DNA of 5,307 nt from Propionibacteriaceae bacterium (GTDB taxonomy: Bacteria > Actinomycetota > Actinomycetes > Propionibacteriales > Propionibacteriaceae): positions 1 to 5,307 of the forward strand of contig DMIX01000288.1 in NCBI GenBank assembly GCA_003451975.1, in the 5' to 3' direction. Both the position numbers and the translations under genes were made by a program. Positions 1 through 4,822 of the stretch are shown piece by piece (the stretch's first letter is position 1; every line of letters begins with the position of its first letter). The notes under the pieces are model-generated. The model had not been told where the DNA came from and did not search any database. It was given only the letters and a program-made list of their open reading frames with translations.

Positions 1-309
1 GAATGGTTTGGTCACGTAGTCATCGGCACCGACGTCGAGAGCCTGAACCTTCTGCGCCTGAGCGTCGCGAGCCGACAACACGATGATCGGAACGCCCGTC
101 CAGCCGCGCAGCCCGGTAATCACCTCGGTGCCGTCGATATCGGGAAGGCCCAGATCCAGGACCACGAAGTCCGGTGGGGCGGCCGCGGCACTCCGTAGTG
201 CTGTGGCGCCATCGCCGACACCATCGACTTCGTAGCCGCGGGTTTTAAGGTTGATCGCGAGTGCGCGGCGCAAGGCGGGCTCGTCCTCGACGATCAGCAG
301 CCTAGTCAT
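1..309 (-). CDS. KdpE-like response regulator, OmpR family (3' part cut by window edge)
   Basis: Only the first 103 residues are present; the frame is still open at base 1. They form nearly all of a CheY-like receiver domain. It begins MTRLLIVEDE, with the acidic pair E8/D9, the phospho-acceptor D52 in VVLDLGLPDIDG, the conserved serine S79 in PIIVLSARD, and K101 in DDYVTKPF. The wording around these motifs is closest to KdpE-type regulators, which carry a C-terminal winged-helix DNA-binding domain; here that part lies outside the window, so the OmpR class is inferred. The ATG at 307-309 has a good Shine-Dalgarno sequence six bases upstream. The gene overlaps the 3' end of the kinase gene by 8 nt, as expected for a cognate pair. 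Its likely role is to accept phosphate from that kinase and control transcription of the upstream transporter operon. It is called KdpE-like rather than kdpE because no kdpFABC genes are visible. Confidence 0.93.
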   Translation of the reverse strand, partial: MTRLLIVEDEPALRRALAINLKTRGYEVDGVGDGATALRSAAAAPPDFVVLDLGLPDIDGTEVITGLRGWTGVPIIVLSARDAQAQKVQALDVGADDYVTKPF

Positions 310-1681
310 CAACCACCTCCAACCTGACGGTCATCGTCAAGCCTCCACCCGGTGTCAATGATGGGGTCAGCGTTCCGTTCATCGCCTCGGTGAAGCCCCG
401 GGCGATCGCCAGGCCCAACCCCACGCCGGTGGTGGGCTGGTCGTTGAAATGCTGGAAGGGAGCGAAGATCTCCCCATATCGCTCGGGCGGAACGCCTCTG
501 CCGTGGTCGATGACGCTGATCGCGACCTGCACGCCGTCCACGTGCGCCTCGATAGTGACCGGTCCGCCTTCGGCGACGTGCCGATCGGCGTTGTCCACCA
601 GATTGGCCAACACTCGTTCCAACAGCCCGGGATCGGAGAGGAAGGCAGGCAGATCATCGGCGATCGCCAGTTCGACGCGGCTTTCGCCCGAGCGAAGTAC
701 CCCAGTGAGCACCTCCAGCAGGTCGGTCGGTTGCGGGTGTACCGAGACCGCGCCGGCGCGCAGGCGGCTCGCGTCAAGCAGGTTGCCGATGATGTGATTG
801 AGGCGCTGGGTGTGTTCCTCGATGGTGTCGAGCAACTCCGCCTGGTCTCGGGGTGACAGCTCGATGCCCTCTTGACGCAGGGTCTCGGCCGCCACGGTGA
901 TCGCGGCCAATGGATTGCGCAGATCGTGACCGACGGCGGCAAGCAGGCTGGCCCGCAGCCGGTCGATGTGAGCCAGTTCTTCGGCGCGCCGGGCCTGCTC
1001 TCCCAGTTGCTCGGTGCGCCACAACCGTGCGGCGGTTTGCGCCATGGAGTCCAGGAGCTTGCGGTCGACCCCGAGGCGTTCGGGGCCGTAGAGGCGCACC
1101 TCGAGGTCGGCTGTGGCCGGGACGAGGATCTCAATATCCCCGGTCCTTCGTTCTCCGGTGCTGGCGAGGATCTCATCGGTGGAGGCCAACTGCACTTGGT
1201 TCATACTGAACATGACTCGCGCCCGGCTCAGCGCACGTTCCACCGATTGCGGCTGTTGGTCCTGATTCCCGAGATCGGCCAGCCACTCAGCCTCGATACG
1301 GGCCCGCTCAGCGCGTCCGCGCGCTCGGGCACCGATCTCGGTGACCACGCCCACGAGTACGGCCACGGCGAAGAAGATCACCAGGTCGATCAACTCGGTG
1401 ACGCTGGCGACGGTCAGGGTTGCGTAGGGCTGAGTGAAGAAGAAGTTCGCCACGGTGAAGCTGACCACCGACGCGATCAGCGCAGGCAGCACGCCGCCGA
1501 GGACCGAGGCGACCACGGAGGCCAGCACGAACAACAGCAGCACGGTGTCCAACCCCAGGGTCTGGCGATAGGGCACCAGCACGATGGTCAGCAGTATCGG
1601 AACCACGACGGCCACGGCGAAGCCGGAGAGCTTGCGTTGCGAACCCAGCCCACCGACCGGGCCACTGATCTGGTCGTTCAC
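302..1681 (-). CDS. KdpD-like sensor histidine kinase, short form (DUF4118-HisKA-HATPase)
   Basis: This 459-residue membrane histidine kinase matches the C-terminal half of KdpD. Residues about 19-117 hold four hydrophobic segments typical of DUF4118, including the stretch FTVANFFFTQP. Residues about 120-225 form a linker and GAF-like region. HisKA follows, with the phospho-acceptor H252 in GHDLRNPLAA. The HATPase has an N box (LANLVDNAD, N360 and N364), a G1 box (DHGRGV, D392), an F box (FAPFQHF) and a G2 box (GVGLGLA, from G419), so it looks catalytically intact. Full-length KdpD is near 890 residues; the N-terminal KdpD domain and the Usp domain are absent. They are not lost to a frameshift, because the DNA immediately upstream is the transporter gene. 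The frame stays open into that gene, but those upstream residues are a shadow. The GTG at 1679-1681 overlaps the transporter stop as GTGA and is the best start. It probably phosphorylates the adjacent regulator. The signal, possibly K+ or turgor, is inferred from homology and context. Confidence 0.92.
   Translation of the reverse strand: MNDQISGPVGGLGSQRKLSGFAVAVVVPILLTIVLVPYRQTLGLDTVLLLFVLASVVASVLGGVLPALIASVVSFTVANFFFTQPYATLTVASVTELIDLVIFFAVAVLVGVVTEIGARARGRAERARIEAEWLADLGNQDQQPQSVERALSRARVMFSMNQVQLASTDEILASTGERRTGDIEILVPATADLEVRLYGPERLGVDRKLLDSMAQTAARLWRTEQLGEQARRAEELAHIDRLRASLLAAVGHDLRNPLAAITVAAETLRQEGIELSPRDQAELLDTIEEHTQRLNHIIGNLLDASRLRAGAVSVHPQPTDLLEVLTGVLRSGESRVELAIADDLPAFLSDPGLLERVLANLVDNADRHVAEGGPVTIEAHVDGVQVAISVIDHGRGVPPERYGEIFAPFQHFNDQPTTGVGLGLAIARGFTEAMNGTLTPSLTPGGGLTMTVRLEVVDD
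316..320 (-). promoter_or_regulatory. Shine-Dalgarno site of the response regulator gene
   Basis: The minus strand reads GGAGG, then TGGTTG, then ATG, a six-base spacing. The site lies inside the last codons of the kinase gene, so the regulator has its own ribosome entry although its start overlaps the kinase stop. This supports the ATG at 307-309 as the true start. Confidence 0.75.
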
Positions 1682-1687
1682 CTCCTT
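1678..1687 (-). promoter_or_regulatory. kimA stop / kinase start overlap with embedded Shine-Dalgarno
   Basis: The minus strand reads AAGGAGGTGA. The transporter frame reads it as AGG AGG TGA (Arg-Arg-stop), while the kinase frame starts at the overlapping GTG. The strong AAGGAGG touches the start codon, too close for ordinary initiation, and no other start codon in frame lies at a normal distance. Termination followed by re-initiation on the GTGA overlap is therefore the likely mode, with the purine-rich run perhaps holding the terminating ribosome in place. Confidence 0.55.
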
Positions 1688-3693
1688 GAGCTTGCCAGAT
1701 TGGGCGCATCGTCGCTGCTGGACCTCACCGAGTTCTCGCGCGCGCTCGGTGCGCGCCCGGAGGCGCCAGAGCCCGATCCTGGACGATCCAAGGCGTAGGG
1801 GGTGGCAGACCTCAGGTGGAAAGGCACGCTGGTCACCATGACACCGGGCATGTACAGCAGGCGGGTCTTCAGCCGCAGCGCGCTTTGGTTGTGCAGGAGT
1901 TGCTCCCACCAGTGCCCGACCACGTATTCGGGAATGAACACCTCCACGATGTCTCGGGGGCCGATCGAGATGGTCGCCAGATAGCTGAGGACGGGTTCCA
2001 CGAGATCGCGGTAAGGCGACTGCACCACGGTCAGCGGTATGGGGATGGCTCGTGCCACCCAGTCCTCGGTCAGTTTGCGGGTGCGGTCGGCATCGGTATC
2101 GACCCGCAGCGCCGTGATCGAGGACGGCCGGATTGCGCGGGCAAAGGCCAGCGCCTTCAATGACGGCTCGTTCAACTGGCTGATCAGGACTACGGCGTGG
2201 GTACGGCTGGGCAAGGTGATCCCGCCGGCCTTCGGCATGAGCTGCTTCGACACCCGGCGGTAGTGCCGGTTGATCCACAGCATCATGACGAAGAGGACCG
2301 GCATCGCGATGACGACCAGATAGGCGCCGTGGCTGAATTTGGTGGCCAACACGATGATCAGCACCACTGACGTGGCGACGGCGCCGATGCCGGTGACCAG
2401 CATCGACCCGACCAAGGGAACCGACCAGCCGGTCTCGCCGGCACGGCGCCGCCAGTAGACGACCATGCCGGCCTGGCTGAGGGTGAAGGAGATGAAGACC
2501 CCCACGATGTAGAGCTGGATGAGCCGAGTCACCGAGCCGTCGAAAACCACGATCAAGGTTGCGGCGATGACGGCCAGGATCACGATGCCGTTGCTGAAGA
2601 CCAACCGATCACCGCGACGTCGCAGTTGCTTGGGTAGGAACCGGTCCTCGGCCAGGATGGAGGCGAGGATAGGGAACCCATTGAAAGCTGTGTTCGCTGC
2701 CAGGATCAAGATCAAGGTCGTGAAGCCCTGGACGGCGAAGAAACCCCAACTGTTATTGCCGAACACGGCAGCCGAGAGCTGGGCGAGCACCGTGCGCTGC
2801 TCGTAGCCAGCCGGGACATTGGTCAACTCGCTGGTCGTATCGGCGAGGTGGACCCCGGCGATGGTGCTCAGCACCGAGATCCCCAGCATCATGGTGATGC
2901 TCAGCCCGGCCATGGTCACCAAGGTGAGTGAGGCATTCCGGGCTTTGGGCGGCCGGAAGGTGGGGACGCCATTACTCACCGCTTCGACGCCGGTCAGCGA
3001 GGTGCAGCCGGAGGCGAATGCTCGCAGCAGCAGGATGATGACAGCAGCCCCGGCCGGGCTGGTGCCGGAGAATCCGAAGTGGGCAGACTCCGCCACCGGT
3101 GCCTGTCCGTTGAGGACATTCCAGAAGCCGGCAGCGAGCATGACGAAGACGCTCAGAATGAACCCGTAGGTGGGGATCGCGAAGAGTGTGCCGGACTCCC
3201 GCACGCCGCGCAGATTCATCACAGTGAGCACAGCGATGAACCCCAGCGCCAGCGGCACGCTGTAACTGTGCAGCGCGGGAAAGGCTGACACCAGGTTTTC
3301 CACCCCGGACGCCACTGAGACCGCGACGGTGAGCACATAGTCGACCAGCAGTGCGGCGGCCGCGACCAGCGAGGCGTTGCGTCCCAGGTTGGCTCGGCTC
3401 ACCGCGTAGGCTCCACCGCCGCTGGGATAGGCATGAATCGTCTGCCGGTAGCTCAGCGTGACCAGCGCCAGCAGGCTCACCACGAGTAGGGCGATCCAGG
3501 GGGTGAGCAGCACTGCAGAGGCGCCGCCGAGCGCTAAGACGAGGATGATCTCCTGGGTGGCATACGCGTTGGAGGAAATGGGATCTGAGCAGTAAACCGG
3601 CAACGCCAATCGTCTCGGGAGCAGGGTCTCGCGAAGCTGCGTGGAACGCATCGGATTGCCGACCAAGAGCCTTTTGGGCAGGCGCAACGTCAT
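1678..3693 (-). CDS. kimA: KimA-type potassium transporter (APC/KUP superfamily, proton-coupled K+ uptake)
   Basis: This 671-residue polytopic membrane protein aligns along its length with Bacillus subtilis KimA (YdaO) as I recall that sequence. Shared blocks include SYRQTIHAYPSGGGAY (81-96), LVDYVLTVAVS (116-126), ASGCTSLTGVEAVSN (227-241), GDRLVFSNGI (361-370) and LLHNQSALRLKTRLL (599-613). Residues reported for K+ or H+ handling in KimA have counterparts: D37, Y44, D118, T122, S126, T234, E237 and Y395. About 12 hydrophobic segments span residues 48-475. A cytoplasmic Usp-like domain follows (about 497-627), then a Ser/Gly/Arg/Pro-rich tail (about 630-671) absent from the Bacillus protein. 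The ATG at 3691-3693 is chosen because MTLRLPKRLLVGNP lines up with the KimA N-terminus; TTG at 3708 would add five residues. Its likely role is high-affinity K+ import at the cell membrane. Automatic pipelines often call such proteins amino-acid permeases, but the conserved K+ site argues for potassium. It is first gene of the operon with the KdpDE-like pair. Confidence 0.9.
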   Translation of the reverse strand: MTLRLPKRLLVGNPMRSTQLRETLLPRRLALPVYCSDPISSNAYATQEIILVLALGGASAVLLTPWIALLVVSLLALVTLSYRQTIHAYPSGGGAYAVSRANLGRNASLVAAAALLVDYVLTVAVSVASGVENLVSAFPALHSYSVPLALGFIAVLTVMNLRGVRESGTLFAIPTYGFILSVFVMLAAGFWNVLNGQAPVAESAHFGFSGTSPAGAAVIILLLRAFASGCTSLTGVEAVSNGVPTFRPPKARNASLTLVTMAGLSITMMLGISVLSTIAGVHLADTTSELTNVPAGYEQRTVLAQLSAAVFGNNSWGFFAVQGFTTLILILAANTAFNGFPILASILAEDRFLPKQLRRRGDRLVFSNGIVILAVIAATLIVVFDGSVTRLIQLYIVGVFISFTLSQAGMVVYWRRRAGETGWSVPLVGSMLVTGIGAVATSVVLIIVLATKFSHGAYLVVIAMPVLFVMMLWINRHYRRVSKQLMPKAGGITLPSRTHAVVLISQLNEPSLKALAFARAIRPSSITALRVDTDADRTRKLTEDWVARAIPIPLTVVQSPYRDLVEPVLSYLATISIGPRDIVEVFIPEYVVGHWWEQLLHNQSALRLKTRLLYMPGVMVTSVPFHLRSATPYALDRPGSGSGASGRAPSARENSVRSSSDDAPNLASSRR

Positions 3694-3855
3694 CACGATC
3701 CCAGTCAAGGCGGAGTCGGTTTCAATCCGGCGGGTCTTGACGGATTCTTGGCGCCGAGGGGTTCAACCTTGATGCGATCTTGACGAGGCGGCACGTTGGC
3801 CGTCGTGGCCGAATCTGACGCACCTACTCCTGAGGTGTGTGATCGCGATCGGCGA
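3694..3855 (-). promoter_or_regulatory. Intergenic control region upstream of the kimA operon
   Basis: About 160 bases separate the iclR stop from the kimA ATG. On the minus strand I see no TAnnnT -10 hexamer and no clear TTGACA/TATAAT pair, which would suit an activator-dependent promoter. Two features stand out: octamer direct repeats at 3735-3785, and inverted repeats near the iclR end (3840-3858 and CACCT/AGGTG at 3821-3837). The ribosome site for kimA is weak (GGGA about six bases before the ATG). No open frame here looks like a gene. Confidence 0.5.
3735..3785 (-). repeat. Four octamer direct repeats in two 11-nt-period pairs; candidate response-regulator operator
   Basis: Read on the minus strand the copies are CGTCAAGA (3785-3778), CATCAAGG (3774-3767), CGCCAAGA (3753-3746) and CGTCAAGA (3742-3735). 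Within each pair the start-to-start distance is 11 nt, and the pairs are offset by 32 nt, so all copies fall near the same face of the helix. OmpR/PhoB-family regulators bind head-to-tail direct repeats with a period of about 11 bp. The inference is that the KdpE-like regulator of this operon binds here. The last copy ends about 41 nt before the kimA ATG. Confidence 0.5.
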
Positions 3856-3858
3856 TCA
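3840..3858 (-). terminator. Hairpin overlapping the iclR stop codon (candidate terminator without U-tract)
   Basis: On the minus strand TGATCGC, a five-base loop CGATC, and GCGATCA form a perfect 7-bp stem. The first three bases are the iclR stop codon TGA. The following bases are CACACACC, so there is no U-run. Actinobacterial terminators often lack one, but the stem is short. It may instead be an mRNA 3'-end stabiliser or chance. Confidence 0.3.
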
Positions 3859-4629
3859 GGACTCCCGACGCACCGGCGGCAAACCGCCTTGGGCGCGGGA
3901 GATGCTCGCCGCCGTTGACCGCACGGCCATGCCCACCCGATCCAGCCGCAGGTGGTCAGCGCGTCCGGTGACCGACACTGCGCCGATGACTTCGCCGCCG
4001 ACGCCGAACACCGGGGCGGCACAGCAGATGGTGCCGATCGCGTTCTCCTGCTGGTCGTAGGCCAAGCCGGTGCGTCGGACCTGCTTCAGTTGTGCCTGCA
4101 GGATGGCACCATCGGTGACCGAATGCGGGGTCAACTTCGGTAGTCCCTCGCGAATCAGATCCTCAACCAGCCGCGGATCTGAGTGGGCCAGAATCGCCTT
4201 GCCGACACCAGTGCACGAGGGCGGCATTCGACCTCCCGGACGGGAGTTCAAAAAGGGTGCTGCGGAGTTGCGAATAACGTCGAGATAGACCACATCGTGC
4301 CCCTCCATGACCGCCAGATGGACGGTCTCGCGGGTGATGTTGGCCAGATCGGCCAGATGCCCGGCCGCCGACTCCCGCAGCCCATCGGCCAGCACTGCCA
4401 GGTGGCCCCACTCGAACAGCCGCATGCTCAACCGGTACAAACCATCAGGAGTCTGTTCCAACAGCCCGACTGAGGTCATTTCGGTTGCCAGTCGATGAGC
4501 GGTCGAACGCGGCAGACCGCTGCGCCGCGACAACTCCGCAGCGGACAGTTCACGATCACGCGTGCTGAAGGACTCCAGGACTCGCGTCATGCGATGCAGC
4601 GGCCCATCAGTGCTTGCAGCGGTTGTCAT
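3856..4629 (-). CDS. IclR-family transcriptional regulator
   Basis: The protein has 257 residues, the usual length for IclR regulators. Residues about 11-74 form the N-terminal winged helix-turn-helix: RVLESFSTRDRELSAAELS, the recognition segment SGLPRSTAHRLATEM, and the wing DGLYRLSMRLFEWG. Residues about 85-250 form the effector-binding domain, with the family signatures PPSCTGVGKAILA (136-148), where LHATALGKAxLA is more usual, and QQENAIGTICCAAPVF (193-208), followed by GEVIGAVSVTG. These proteins bind palindromic operators as dimers or tetramers and respond to small organic acids or aromatic intermediates. The gene is divergent from a meta-cleavage-type hydratase gene, making that gene and whatever follows it the most likely target. 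Self-control through the shared 193-bp gap is also likely. The ATG at 4627-4629 has no convincing Shine-Dalgarno but a -10 element at leaderless distance. M14, just before the HTH, is an alternative but less likely start. The effector cannot be named from sequence. Confidence 0.93.
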   Translation of the reverse strand: MTTAASTDGPLHRMTRVLESFSTRDRELSAAELSRRSGLPRSTAHRLATEMTSVGLLEQTPDGLYRLSMRLFEWGHLAVLADGLRESAAGHLADLANITRETVHLAVMEGHDVVYLDVIRNSAAPFLNSRPGGRMPPSCTGVGKAILAHSDPRLVEDLIREGLPKLTPHSVTDGAILQAQLKQVRRTGLAYDQQENAIGTICCAAPVFGVGGEVIGAVSVTGRADHLRLDRVGMAVRSTAASISRAQGGLPPVRRES

Positions 4630-4635
4630 GGCCGG

Positions 4636-4641
4636 AGCATA
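4636..4641 (-). promoter_or_regulatory. -10 element of a probable leaderless iclR promoter
   Basis: The minus strand reads TATGCT, then CCGGCC, then ATG. TATGCT fits the actinobacterial TAnnnT -10 pattern, and the six-base gap would put the transcription start at the A of the start codon. No -35 match is evident 16-18 bases upstream, which is common in mycobacteria. The lack of a Shine-Dalgarno sequence for iclR agrees with a leaderless mRNA. Confidence 0.45.
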
Positions 4642-4697
4642 CGTGTCGGTGCTGATGAGCAGTAGAGGGGCGCCGTCTTTCCTGTGACTTGAACTCG

Positions 4698-4716
4698 TGT
4701 CCCGTGAGATGGGACA
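4698..4716. promoter_or_regulatory. Palindrome TGTCCC-N7-GGGACA, candidate IclR operator
   Basis: A perfect 6-bp inverted repeat is spaced by GTGAGAT, with one further matching pair inside (7 of 9 pairs over 19 bp). It sits about midway between the divergent iclR and hydratase starts. Size and symmetry suit an IclR-family dimer. Binding by the adjacent regulator is inferred. Confidence 0.5.
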
Positions 4717-4725
4717 TCGCTATGC

Positions 4726-4737
4726 CGGTGCGCACCG
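4726..4737. promoter_or_regulatory. Perfect 12-bp palindrome CGGTGCGCACCG
   Basis: This second symmetric site has its centre about 25 bp (roughly two and a half helical turns) from that of the TGTCCC palindrome. Its sequence differs from the first site, so it may serve another protein, be a secondary contact, or arise by chance in GC-rich DNA. Confidence 0.3.
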
Positions 4738-4806
4738 ATCCCGCGAAAGATTGCCGCAACTCGCCGACCGGGAACACCGCACCGGGTCGAACAGTCTCAT
4801 CACCGT

Positions 4807-4815
4807 GGAGAGGGG
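4807..4815 (+). promoter_or_regulatory. Shine-Dalgarno site of the hydratase gene
   Basis: The purine run GGAGAGGGG ends seven bases before the ATG at 4823-4825. It favours this start over an in-frame GTG at 4805, which the same run overlaps. Confidence 0.7.
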
Positions 4816-4822
4816 CTCGAAG

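Larger units (their letters stand above)
4630..4822. promoter_or_regulatory. Divergent iclR-hydratase intergenic control region
   Basis: This 193-bp gap contains the iclR -10 element, the two palindromes at 4698-4716 and 4726-4737, and a weaker imperfect inverted repeat at 4765-4789 (CGACC/GGTCG ends, with ACCGGG repeated directly at 4767 and 4781). No good -35/-10 pair was found for the plus-strand hydratase. AAGATT at 4747-4752 is the only -10-like hexamer I noted and is weak. A weak promoter with upstream palindromes would suit activation by the IclR protein, but repression cannot be excluded. Confidence 0.55.

Noticed and set aside
379..1176. 265-residue minus-strand open frame inside the kinase gene
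   Set aside because: It is an out-of-frame reading of the HisKA/HATPase coding sequence with Ser/Pro/Arg/Trp-rich nonsense composition.
872..1798. 308-residue open frame on the plus strand opposite the kinase gene
   Set aside because: It is antisense to a well-supported histidine kinase. Its His/Gln/Asp/Gly-rich composition is typical of a GC-rich shadow frame and no domain is recognisable.
1682..2278. In-frame upstream extension of the kinase gene (about 199 extra residues from an ATG at 2278)
   Set aside because: This stretch is the coding region of the KimA homologue in another frame. The translation is low-complexity Arg/His/Pro/Gly without domain features, and the KimA frame shows clear homology.
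3694..3708. TTG at 3706-3708 or GTG at 3696-3698 as kimA start
   Set aside because: ATG at 3691-3693 aligns with the KimA N-terminus and has GGGA at a usable distance. The longer forms add only one to five residues without a better ribosome site.
3694..3855. Possible c-di-AMP (ydaO-type) riboswitch upstream of kimA, as in Bacillus
   Set aside because: I could not find the multi-stem architecture or conserved motifs of that riboswitch class in about 160 bases; direct repeats are the better-supported signal. A covariance-model search would settle it.
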